NCBI GenBank assembly: GCA_019417325.1
Contig: DXVO01000017.1
Span: 35,513 to 99,512 of the forward strand
DNA from: Parabacteroides sp.
GTDB lineage: Bacteria; Bacteroidota; Bacteroidia; Bacteroidales; Tannerellaceae
Length of the DNA: 64,000 bases
Direction of reading: 5' to 3'
Shown: one piece after another, positions 56,565 to 64,000 of the stretch
Layout: the number at the start of each line of letters is the position of its first letter
Position numbering within the stretch: the first letter of the stretch is position 1
The notes under the pieces: model-generated
Told to the model about the DNA's origin: nothing
Databases searched by the model: none
The model's input: only the letters and a program-made list of their open reading frames with translations
Position numbers and translations under genes: made by a program

Positions 56565-58394
56565 ATGAAAAATATCATATCAATACTATTAATAGTGGGA
56601 ACGGGGCTTTTCTGTTCCTCCTGTGCAGACCTGGACTTGCCATCCGACGGACGTTTGGATTTGAAAGAGGTATTCAGCCGGTACGAGCGTACAAAAAGCT
56701 ATCTGAACACCTGCTACAGTTATATGCCCCAGGTCGGGTTTACCTATAATGGAAACTCTACGCCACTTGCTTCTTTCTGTGATGAGGCGCACGATGCCAG
56801 CGACCATACAAACGGTCCTGTGGCGAAATGGTACAAAGGGCTGACCTCTTCCTCCTATAATCCGTTGAATGACGGATATATAGATGTCTGGTCTCATTAT
56901 TTTGCCGGTATCCGGAAATGCAATACTTTTTTAGCTTCTATCGCAGACCCGGAAGTTGCTACCTATCATTTTGTGGAAGACGAAAAGAACGGATGGGTTG
57001 CACAGGTCCATGTACTGCGGGCTTTCTATTATTTGCAGTTGATAAAACGTTACGGAGGCGTTCCCCTGATTCATACGCCCTATGAACTGGACCACGATTT
57101 CTCCAAAGATAAAAGAGCCTCGTTCGATGCCTGTGCGGATTTTATTATAGCAGATTGCGACTCCGCCTTGGCAACGAAGGAAACGGAAGGTTCGTCTATC
57201 GGTTTCCGCTGGGCTATCAACGATAATGAGCGGGGGCAGATGACACGTGCAATGGCCTATGCCATCAAATCGCAAGTGGCGCTTTATGCGGTAAGCCCGT
57301 TATGGAATGACGGTTCCGGCACCTATACCTGGGAAAAGGCGGCAACAATTACCAAAGAGGCTTTGGACCAGTGCCTGAACCACGGTTTCGAACTTTATTC
57401 CACACCGCCGGATCCGAAACATGCACAGAATGCGTATGCCTATTATTTCATTACCCGTTCCGACCCCAGCCGTTCGTGGGATAAAGAAACCATTTACGAA
57501 ACAACCGCATGGCGTTCCAATGTATGGCGACTGGCCGGTGTACCTATTACTCCGGGGATGGAGAAAGCCGGAGCTTGCCCGTCACAGGAGTTGATCGACT
57601 GTTATGAAACGACAGACGGCGAGCCTGTGCTGAATCCGGATAAACCCTATCAGGATTCCGACCATTTGCTGCCCAACTATAATCCGGCGAATAAACTATA
57701 CAATCCGAACGATCCGTATAAAAACAGGGACCCTCGTTTCTATGCTTCCGTTTATTATAATGAGGCAGTCCGCTATCTGGACGACCCGAACGGCATAAAA
57801 GTAGAAACCTATGTAGGAGGGAATTGCAGTATTTCCGATGACGTGAAAGAAGTGCGTCATACCCGTACCGGCTATTATCTGCGGAAATATAATAATTGCC
57901 GTTCGGGAATCGATGTAGATGCCGATGGATTAATGCGGATATATCATCTTTCTGAGTTATATTTGAACTTTGCAGAAGCTGCTTATCAGGCTTACGGACC
58001 GGATGCGCAGGTCGCTTCTTCCAGTGGTGCCGGAATGCTGTCGGCCCGGGAAGCCGTGAACAAGACTCGTACCCGTGCCGGAATGCCGGCTTTGCCTGCC
58101 GGTTTGTCGAAAGAGGCATTTGAGAAACGTTACCGGAACGAACGGCGTGTAGAGATGGCATTCGAGGAACATCGTTTCTTTGATGTGCGCCGTTGGAAGA
58201 TACTGTCCGAAACCGACCGGTTTGTGACGGGTATGCAGATTGTAAAAGAGAATGGCGGTTATACCTATACCCGTTTCAAGTTGAGCGAACGTTCGACGGT
58301 TGCCGACAAATATCTGCGTTATCCGATAGATGGTAAAGAAGTGGCAAAGATATTGAAGTACACAGGGGATAACTGGCAAAATCCGGGCTGGTAA
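56565..58394 (+). CDS. SusD-family surface glycan-binding lipoprotein, second pair
   Basis: 609 residues with a lipoprotein-type signal (LLIVGTGLFCSSC, Cys20). SusD landmarks: LDLKEVFSRYERTKSYLNTCYSYM, AQVHVLRAFYYLQLIKRYGGVPLI, RAMAYAIKSQVALYAVSPLW, YHLSELYLNFAEAAYQA and RNERRVEMAFEEHRFFDVRRW. It shares segments such as LYNPNDPYKNRDPRFYAS with the SusD at 51827, so the two SusC/SusD pairs arose by duplication. The ligand may differ between the pairs. Confidence 0.94.
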   Translation: MKNIISILLIVGTGLFCSSCADLDLPSDGRLDLKEVFSRYERTKSYLNTCYSYMPQVGFTYNGNSTPLASFCDEAHDASDHTNGPVAKWYKGLTSSSYNPLNDGYIDVWSHYFAGIRKCNTFLASIADPEVATYHFVEDEKNGWVAQVHVLRAFYYLQLIKRYGGVPLIHTPYELDHDFSKDKRASFDACADFIIADCDSALATKETEGSSIGFRWAINDNERGQMTRAMAYAIKSQVALYAVSPLWNDGSGTYTWEKAATITKEALDQCLNHGFELYSTPPDPKHAQNAYAYYFITRSDPSRSWDKETIYETTAWRSNVWRLAGVPITPGMEKAGACPSQELIDCYETTDGEPVLNPDKPYQDSDHLLPNYNPANKLYNPNDPYKNRDPRFYASVYYNEAVRYLDDPNGIKVETYVGGNCSISDDVKEVRHTRTGYYLRKYNNCRSGIDVDADGLMRIYHLSELYLNFAEAAYQAYGPDAQVASSSGAGMLSAREAVNKTRTRAGMPALPAGLSKEAFEKRYRNERRVEMAFEEHRFFDVRRWKILSETDRFVTGMQIVKENGGYTYTRFKLSERSTVADKYLRYPIDGKEVAKILKYTGDNWQNPGW

Positions 58395-58430
58395 CCCGTA
58401 AAAGAGTAATAATCGATAGCAACAATATAA

Positions 58431-60512
58431 ATGGATTTAATACGAAAGAATTGCATGAAAAAACGAGCGGCTTTTGCCGGTATGCTTGCCGGTGTGGCAT
58501 TACTTGCCGGAAGCGCGGGATGTGGCAATCCGGCTCAAGTAGCGAAAAGTGATACGGTACCTGTTACCGAGGATTCCTATTATACGGATATTTATCCGGA
58601 TACTTGGGTGGCAACGGATGCGTTGGGACGGACCATGCCGGATTATAAAGAAGCAGGCGCGCCTAAAAACGACAAACGCCGTGTAGTCGGCATCTTTTAT
58701 ATCACCTGGCACTCGGACGGTCTTGCCAATCTGAAAGCACCTTACCGGGCGGATGTTTCCAAAGTATTGGATAAAGCTCCCGAAGCGCGTCTGGATGGGG
58801 ATAATCCGGCATGGACGAGTGGTTCGTACCATTGGGGCGAACCGGAACTGGGCTATTTCCTGAGCCGTGATGAGTACGTTATCCGCAAAGATATGTCCAT
58901 GTTGGCTGACGCCGGAGTAGATGTCCTGGTGATGGATGTTACCAATGCCGTTCGCTATTGGGATGAGTGGGAAACACTGTTTACCACCATGCAAAAGATG
59001 AAAGCGGAAGGCAATAAAGTCCCCCAATTCTGTTTTTGGGCATTCAACGGGCCGGTAATTACGGTTGTGCAGGATTTATATGACAAGATATATAAGGCAA
59101 ATAAGTATCGCGATTTATGGTACTATTGGGATGGCAAGCCCCTGCTCCTTTGCAATGGCAAGCCTAAATTCGATGCAAATGGGGGAGGGGTACAGAACCC
59201 GAATCCGCACTACGACGCGAAAGCTCTTACGGATGTTTCCAATCCGCACTATCAGGACCCGGATTACACACAGCAATATTATACGGACTATACGAAGGAT
59301 GTGAAGAATTTCTTTACCCTCCGGACGATGTGGTGGGGCTACTATGAATGGGCAGGCGAACGCTTTGTCGGGACGGAAGGAAATTGGAGTTTCGGCTATG
59401 ATTTGGGAGACGAGCGGGTATGCAACCTGCCTCCGGATAGCTTGGTGTCTACCTGGCAAGGGGAGCGGGAACAGGCGGCGGTAACTCCGGCGCAGCATCC
59501 GATATCCATCATTGGCAAATCCTGGACCCGCGAGCATAAGGAACCGAAGCTGAACGACCACGACATGCCGGAACCGACCTATGTCCCCTGGCTGGGCAAA
59601 ACGGTGGATAATCCGACTGCTTACGGTATTTATTTTCAGGACCGCTGGGATGAAGCACTGAAAAGCGACCCTCAGTTCTTGTATCTGAACGACTGGAACG
59701 AGTGGACTGCCGGTAAATACAAATCGGGCAAAGCTCCCGGTTCCGAACTGCCGGGACCTACCACTTTCCTGGGACGCGAAAACCCTTTCTATTTTGTAGA
59801 CCAGTACAATTCTGAATTTAACCGCACCATACAGCCGATGAAGGGAGACTATACGGATAACTACTATATGCAGATGGTCCAGAATATCCGCCGCTACAAA
59901 GGTGTCCGTCCTATTCCCGAAAATAAGGGCTTGCATACGATTCGTCTGGATGGTAACTTTGCCGACTGGCATGCCGTAACGGTGGAATACCGGGATACAA
60001 AAGGGGATGTGACCCACCGTGCCCATAAAGGATATGGCGGCACTTACTATACGAACAACTCCGGCAGGAACGATATAACCCTTTCTAAAGTGGCGGTAGA
60101 TAAAAAGAATGTATATTTCTATGTGGAAACGGCCGACGAACTGACTCCATACACCGACCCGAACTGGATGTTGCTGTTGATAGATGCGGATCAAGATGCT
60201 TCCACCGGCTGGTACGGCTATGACTATCTGGTAAATAAGAACGTAATCAATTCGGAAAAGACGGAACTGATGCGTTATAACTCTTCCACTAAGAGTTGGG
60301 AAACGGTTTGCCAATTGGACTATTGCATGAACGAAAATAAACTGGCACTGGCTATTCCCCGTACAATCTTAGGGCTGAAAGGCAACGCCTTTACCTTCGA
60401 TTTTAAGTGGAGTGATAATGCCGCCGATTTGAATGATCCTATTTCCCTTTGTGTAAATGGCGATACCGCTCCGAACCGCCGCTTTAATTACCGTTGTATC
60501 TGGAAGAAGTAG
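58431..60512 (+). CDS. GH71/99-like lipoprotein with CBM9-like C-terminal domain
   Basis: 693 residues. The ATG at 58455 (MKKRAAFAGM) is an alternative start and gives a more typical lipoprotein signal ending in GSAGC. The main domain looks like a TIM barrel of the GH71/GH99 type: VVGIFYITWHSDG, MLADAGVDVLVMDVTNAVRYW, FCFWAFNGPV and LNDWNEWTAGKY (Asp421 to Trp425), the last like the C-terminal NEW motif of that fold. From about 505 a CBM9-like sugar-binding domain follows (LDGNFADWHAVTVEY, then NVYFYVETADEL and WMLLLIDADQDAS). It starts 37 nt after SusD and so is the enzyme of the tandem SusC/SusD operon. I cannot assign a CAZy family or a catalytic pair. Confidence 0.75.
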   Translation: MDLIRKNCMKKRAAFAGMLAGVALLAGSAGCGNPAQVAKSDTVPVTEDSYYTDIYPDTWVATDALGRTMPDYKEAGAPKNDKRRVVGIFYITWHSDGLANLKAPYRADVSKVLDKAPEARLDGDNPAWTSGSYHWGEPELGYFLSRDEYVIRKDMSMLADAGVDVLVMDVTNAVRYWDEWETLFTTMQKMKAEGNKVPQFCFWAFNGPVITVVQDLYDKIYKANKYRDLWYYWDGKPLLLCNGKPKFDANGGGVQNPNPHYDAKALTDVSNPHYQDPDYTQQYYTDYTKDVKNFFTLRTMWWGYYEWAGERFVGTEGNWSFGYDLGDERVCNLPPDSLVSTWQGEREQAAVTPAQHPISIIGKSWTREHKEPKLNDHDMPEPTYVPWLGKTVDNPTAYGIYFQDRWDEALKSDPQFLYLNDWNEWTAGKYKSGKAPGSELPGPTTFLGRENPFYFVDQYNSEFNRTIQPMKGDYTDNYYMQMVQNIRRYKGVRPIPENKGLHTIRLDGNFADWHAVTVEYRDTKGDVTHRAHKGYGGTYYTNNSGRNDITLSKVAVDKKNVYFYVETADELTPYTDPNWMLLLIDADQDASTGWYGYDYLVNKNVINSEKTELMRYNSSTKSWETVCQLDYCMNENKLALAIPRTILGLKGNAFTFDFKWSDNAADLNDPISLCVNGDTAPNRRFNYRCIWKK

Positions 60513-60539
60513 GAGAGTAAAGATATATGAAATAGAACG

Positions 60540-60585
60540 AGGGGTATTGTCTGTGAATTACAGGCAGTACCCCTTATTTTATTGA
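60540..60585 (+). terminator. Terminator of the rhamnoside operon
   Basis: AGGGGTATTGTCTGT (60540-60554) pairs with ACAGGCAGTACCCCT (60560-60574) over 15 positions, two of them G-U, around a five-base loop, followed by TATTTTATT. It ends the operon 28 nt after the stop codon. The stem can also stop transcripts coming from the right. Confidence 0.85.
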
Positions 60586-60605
60586 GTCCTACGTAGACTA
60601 CGTTA
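60585..60605 (+). repeat. Left inverted repeat of the inverton
   Basis: 21 bp with core ACGTAGACTACGT. It begins right at the end of the preceding terminator and ends two bases from the predicted start of the leftward transcript. Confidence 0.8.
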
Positions 60606-60613
60606 GAACTGGA

Positions 60614-60644
60614 CAAATATATAAACTAATTACTGCATATCAAT
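60614..60644 (-). promoter_or_regulatory. Bacteroides promoter inside the invertible segment, pointing left
   Basis: On the minus strand ATTG (60644-60641) as -33 box is followed after 19 bases by TATATTTG (60621-60614) as -7 box, a full match to TAnnTTTG. The start point would be about 60607. In the present orientation the transcript would run into the terminator hairpin at 60540-60574. No equal plus-strand promoter was found in the segment. Confidence 0.7.
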
Positions 60645-60760
60645 CATGTAATCCGTTGATATTTAAGGCTTATGGCTTGTGTGGTAATCGTCGAAAACGT
60701 GAGAGTATATGATTTATAACAGCTTTCACGGCATGATATTTTTTAATTATCCCTAATATT

Positions 60761-60781
60761 TAACGTAGTCTACGTAGAACT
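60761..60781 (-). repeat. Right inverted repeat of the inverton
   Basis: 21 bp with core ACGTAGTCTACGT, the inverted copy of 60585-60605 with one mismatch. Confidence 0.8.
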
Positions 60782-60855
60782 GAAGTGATTGTTTTATGGA
60801 AAAACATACAATTAATAGTTATCAGGAATGAATCAGACAAATCGAAGAACCAGGT

Positions 60856-60934
60856 GCGCGGATGACCCGGATTAGGCGGATTGGGACGGATAAGAGTTAA
60901 TTAAAAATCCGCGTTTATCCGCGCCATCCGCGTC
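60856..60934. repeat. Decayed REP-like palindrome
   Basis: The right arm 60907-60934 matches 40836-40863 at 25 of 28 positions. The left arm (from 60856, GCGCGGATGACCCGGATTA) is a worn inverted copy. It lies in the leader between the invertible segment and the adhesin gene. Confidence 0.7.
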
Positions 60935-60997
60935 AGAAAATGAAATCTGCGTCAATCTGCATACATGAATAGGGTAGTAACAAACAATTAATTATAT

Positions 60998-63898
60998 ATG
61001 AAGATGAAAACAAAACTACAAGGTCTATGTCCCTCTATCAGACCGGTACAGGCACTCGCAGCAAGCGTATATCTGCTTGCTGCCGTGCTGCTTGCCTCCT
61101 GTACATCGGAATCGGACAAGACAGACCGAACATCTACGGATGAAGCGGACAGTGCAAACAGACGTGAGGTGCTTATTTCCTTTAAGAACAAACTCACGGT
61201 GAAAACTACTAAAGCGGAGACGAAGGCGGAAACGAAAGCCGATGCTCCCATTGCCACCGAAGCGGAAAACGAAATCGCGACACTGGATATCTATGTATTC
61301 GGAGCAAAAGCCGAAGGCGATGGGTATACTTTCCGCGAACGGTTCTCCTATCGGCAGGACGGTTCGGCACTACCCGCCGGGGCAAAAGAATTAGACCTTA
61401 CACCGAGTGTTGACAATGCTACGACTACCGCCTTGCTGGAACTCCAAAAAGGCTTGTTTGTCCGTCTCTACTGCATCGCCAACCAAACGGAACTGATGAA
61501 TCCTACAGACGGTACCCCTGTAGCCGATACCTATTTCGCCCCGCTTACTTATGATATGAAAACAGGTGTCCTGACAGACGGAACCCCTTCGGAAAAAGAC
61601 TTCTGCAAATACCATTCCCCATTATTAACAACAGCCTCCGAGGCATTAGGTTTACCTCTTCCGATGACCGGTGCACAAACAACCCCTATCGACTTGACAG
61701 ACTTTAGTTCTTCTGCCCGTGTACAGGTTGGTTTTAAGCTGACCCGTACAATGGCTCGTTTCGATGTAAGTAATATAGAGAAGGATTCCAAATTCCATCT
61801 GGAATCTATCTCGATGGGAAACGGGCGGAAAGGAACGACCTTCTTCCCTGCAAAGGTGTATGGAACTACCCCTGCCGCAGATGGGGAGTTAATTACTTAC
61901 CCGGCATGCGCTTTTGACGGTGAGAAAGCCAATGAAGGCTTGCAGGTATCTGCATTCTACAGTTATCCCAGCCCGTTGGAAGATAAAGGCTGCCTGATTC
62001 TGAACGGTAGCTATCAGGTAAATAAAACAGAGGCAAAAGAAGTCTCTTATCAGATACCGTTTATCCAGCAAACGGCTGACGGTGGGGAGGTTGCACTGGA
62101 AATAAACAATAACCACCGGTACACTATCGGTATCACAAAAGCGGACGAATACCACCTGGACTTTACACTGGATGTAGCCGAATGGGACGAAGGCGGCAGT
62201 CTGGACGACTACGACCCGAATGCAGGCACAGGCGGCGGTGGGGTAAATATTACTATCCCGGATGCCCTGAAAGATAAGATAACCTATAATTCCGATACCC
62301 GTATTGTAACAATGAGTACCTTAAAAGGGGGCGACGGCTTTACGATAGAAGTCGGCACAAGCGGCGAGCCGGAATTGCAGAAAAGTTATTCCGGTAGCGT
62401 TGCCGCCCAGCAATGTGACTGGCTGGAAGTAAGCGCAGCGACTCCTGTTACAAAGGCTTCCGTTTCCGGTTATCAATATACCGTATCTGTAAAAGAGGGT
62501 TACGACAAGGATGACTATCCGAAAGCCGTCCTTCGTTTTATAAATAGCATGAGCAGTGAGGAAGAAACAGTGATAGTGGAGCCCGCACCTGGAGAACCCT
62601 CTTTAACATCCCCTTCTTCTGTCACCCTTCATGCCGGAGCGGATAATACCGTTCCTACACTGACAATCACCGGAACATGTTTTGGAGGTTCCACGATAGA
62701 AGGTCCCGAATGGTTGACTTACAAAACAATGAGTTCCGATAAAACAGGCTTCTCCTATGTTATAGAACTGAATCCTTCCAAAGAGAATTTCCCAGATGTA
62801 TTGCCTTCCGCACAAACGGTTACGATTAAGAATAAGACGGATAACAGCAAGACAGCCGAAGTAACGGTAAACTTTACAGAAGCGGATGCCTGGTTGGCAA
62901 CTCCTCTTTCCGGTTACGAAGCGACTGGGCATGACGCATCGAAAGGCTATCGTGTGGCAACTACCGGAAAGACTCTGACTGTATCTTATTACAGTATGTT
63001 TATCCCGGAACTGTCGATTGATTATGACCCGGATTATTGTACGTCAACCAATAATGGCAACACATGGTTAGCCGAATCTAAAATGCAAGCCAACGTGGAA
63101 ATCGTAAACAATCGTCGGAAATTCGCCTTTGATATCATAGTAAATGGTTCGGAGGGTGACGATCCAAAATACCAACTGCATAAAGCTTCGGTTAGTATCA
63201 AACAGAATGGAAAAAAGATAGATACTTATACTATTTGGCGAGGTACCTCTTATATAGGTTATCCAATGGAGAGTGGTAGTGCTTCTCCTTATTATACCGC
63301 TATCAAGAAAGGAGCTTACTATTGGGCACCTGTCAATTACGGTGCTACTCGTGTGGCACAGGCGAATGATGGGAAGGATATGAAAGTAGCAGGTACCGGT
63401 AATCTTTACCAGTGGGGGCGTTATGAACCTACTAATCACGGAACTCCTGTATACAGTGGTCCTATCAGTAATACCCGGCCTGGTAATAATTATTTTTATA
63501 CTGGAGTTAGCGATACACGTTGGAGTTGGTTAAGCTCTGATATTAATACTTTATGGAACGGCAGCAGCAAAGGGACAAATGACCCTTGCCCTCCGGGTTA
63601 TCGTGTACCGACAATTGATGAATTTATGTCTATCGGGAATGCGACAGAGTGGGATGGTAGTGGTGGTTTATACAAAGTAAATGCAGAGAGTGGTTACCCC
63701 CAGCTTATTTTGCCTGCTGCGGGCTACCGTCCCGATACTAGTGGCAGTACTACCGATTTAGGTACAAAAGGCTACTATTGGTCGTCATCTGCACCGTCTT
63801 CTGGATATGTCCCTTTTGGGATAGTACGCAGTACTACGTTGGAGAGAACTTCGAACGGCAGGGCATATGCAAATTCTGTTCGGTGTATAAAACAATAA
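60998..63898 (+). CDS. Fimbrillin-like/FISUMP mosaic lipoprotein, pilus-tip or adhesin candidate
   Basis: 966 residues with lipobox (VLLASC, Cys35). After a short K/E/T repeat (TKAETKAETKADA) comes a fimbrillin-like domain about 60-405 (NEIATLDIYVFGA, then YTIGITKADEYHLDFTLDVAEWDEGG), typical of type V pilins of Bacteroidales. Two BACON/Ig-like domains follow (about 415-525 and 530-635, with CDWLEVS and PEWLTYKT), then another beta domain, and a C-terminal FISUMP-like domain about 770-966 (YYWAPVNYGATR, NDPCPPGYRVPTIDEF, YYWSSSAPSSG, ANSVRCIKQ). Such modular proteins are tip pilins or surface adhesins. The start follows 216 nt after the inverton, so its expression may be phase-variable. Part of the C-terminal region looks more AT-rich. 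Confidence 0.82.
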   Translation: MKMKTKLQGLCPSIRPVQALAASVYLLAAVLLASCTSESDKTDRTSTDEADSANRREVLISFKNKLTVKTTKAETKAETKADAPIATEAENEIATLDIYVFGAKAEGDGYTFRERFSYRQDGSALPAGAKELDLTPSVDNATTTALLELQKGLFVRLYCIANQTELMNPTDGTPVADTYFAPLTYDMKTGVLTDGTPSEKDFCKYHSPLLTTASEALGLPLPMTGAQTTPIDLTDFSSSARVQVGFKLTRTMARFDVSNIEKDSKFHLESISMGNGRKGTTFFPAKVYGTTPAADGELITYPACAFDGEKANEGLQVSAFYSYPSPLEDKGCLILNGSYQVNKTEAKEVSYQIPFIQQTADGGEVALEINNNHRYTIGITKADEYHLDFTLDVAEWDEGGSLDDYDPNAGTGGGGVNITIPDALKDKITYNSDTRIVTMSTLKGGDGFTIEVGTSGEPELQKSYSGSVAAQQCDWLEVSAATPVTKASVSGYQYTVSVKEGYDKDDYPKAVLRFINSMSSEEETVIVEPAPGEPSLTSPSSVTLHAGADNTVPTLTITGTCFGGSTIEGPEWLTYKTMSSDKTGFSYVIELNPSKENFPDVLPSAQTVTIKNKTDNSKTAEVTVNFTEADAWLATPLSGYEATGHDASKGYRVATTGKTLTVSYYSMFIPELSIDYDPDYCTSTNNGNTWLAESKMQANVEIVNNRRKFAFDIIVNGSEGDDPKYQLHKASVSIKQNGKKIDTYTIWRGTSYIGYPMESGSASPYYTAIKKGAYYWAPVNYGATRVAQANDGKDMKVAGTGNLYQWGRYEPTNHGTPVYSGPISNTRPGNNYFYTGVSDTRWSWLSSDINTLWNGSSKGTNDPCPPGYRVPTIDEFMSIGNATEWDGSGGLYKVNAESGYPQLILPAAGYRPDTSGSTTDLGTKGYYWSSSAPSSGYVPFGIVRSTTLERTSNGRAYANSVRCIKQ

Positions 63899-63986
63899 AA
63901 ACAGGTAGCCTCATCCGCTTCATATAATCCGGGAACGACAAATTCCCCATCAACAAATACAAATTAATCATTAAAAGCCCCATCTT

Positions 63987-64000
63987 ATGGCAGCAAACTA
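63987..64000 (+). CDS. Start of a further gene, cut by the window edge
   Basis: ATGGCAGCAAAC opens a frame (MAAN) 88 nt after the adhesin stop. Only four codons are visible, so no function can be given. Its place suggests a further member of the surface-protein cluster. Confidence 0.3.

Larger units (their letters stand above)
60585..60781. other. Predicted invertible promoter segment (inverton), OFF orientation
   Basis: Two 21-bp inverted repeats, 60585-60605 and 60761-60781, match at 20 of 21 positions and flank 155 bp. Each repeat contains the palindromic core ACGTAGACTACGT (60591-60603) or ACGTAGTCTACGT (60763-60775). The spacer carries a promoter on the minus strand. This size and plan match the phase-variable promoters of Bacteroides capsule and surface-protein loci. 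Flipping would place the promoter start near 60759, reading right into the adhesin gene at 60998. No recombinase gene is in the window. Confidence 0.75.

Noticed and set aside
59115..60314. 399-codon minus-strand frame inside the GH71/99-like gene
   Set aside because: It is antisense to a gene with clear signal peptide and domain order, and long shadows of this kind are common at this codon usage.
61211..61237. Short in-frame 12-bp repeats coding AETK in the adhesin gene as a phase-variation tract
   Set aside because: The unit is a multiple of three, with only two to three copies, so change of copy number would not shift the frame.

Overview
The window reads as chromosomal DNA of a gut Bacteroidales bacterium, most likely Bacteroides or Parabacteroides. 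The reasons are four SusC/SusD pairs, FecR-type anti-sigma factors with a DUF4974-like tail, many glycan-active lipoproteins, few Shine-Dalgarno sites, promoter boxes of the TAnnTTTG type, and a large type V pilin-like lipoprotein. The genus is inferred, not proven. No rRNA, tRNA, IS element, CRISPR array or phage gene was recognised.

Layout. (1) 1-9545, plus strand: the 3' part of a FecR gene, an STN-type SusC, SusD, a GH110 alpha-galactosidase candidate that keeps the family's Asp/Asp-Asp spacing, and a sialate O-acetylesterase-like esterase. This block looks more AT-rich than the rest and probably handles terminal alpha-1,3-galactose of host glycans. (2) 9644-15262: two tandem membrane-anchored metallophosphoesterases, a SagB-like nitroreductase, and a divergent TonB-receptor-like outer-membrane protein with a 15-bp dyad in its promoter region. 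(3) 15396-40606: a GH2 enzyme on the plus strand, then an eleven-gene minus-strand mannose-glycan locus. Its order of transcription is FecR, SusC, SusD, DUF3823 lipoprotein, GH92, GH130, SGNH esterase, GH38-like, GH92, acetylesterase, GH92. A sulfatase is divergent from FecR. Motifs suggest one alpha-1,2-specific GH92 and a hydrolytic (not phosphorolytic) GH130, so an alpha- and beta-mannosylated glycan is the likely substrate. (4) 41352-44790: housekeeping genes, a TGS-domain nucleoside kinase and a Na/Pi cotransporter, next to an intergenic island of repeats. (5) 45109-60512: a GH106 alpha-L-rhamnosidase, two tandem SusC/SusD pairs (the second SusC lacks the usual N-terminal beta-sandwich domain), and an unassigned GH71/99-like lipoprotein with a CBM9-like tail. 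(6) 60998-63898: a mosaic fimbrillin/FISUMP lipoprotein, probably a pilus tip or surface adhesin, then the first codons of a further gene.

The most striking element is at 60585-60781. Two 21-bp inverted repeats (20 of 21 identical) flank 155 bp that carry a near-consensus Bacteroides promoter pointing away from the adhesin gene. This is the layout of an invertible (phase-variable) promoter, captured here in the OFF orientation.

How the genes work together: each SusC/SusD pair would capture and import oligosaccharides released at the surface, the lipoprotein and periplasmic hydrolases and esterases would trim them, and FecR (with a sigma factor not seen here) would couple transport to transcription in the two STN-type loci. 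All residue numbers and motif assignments come from reading the translations by eye. Family names are recognition calls, not database results.
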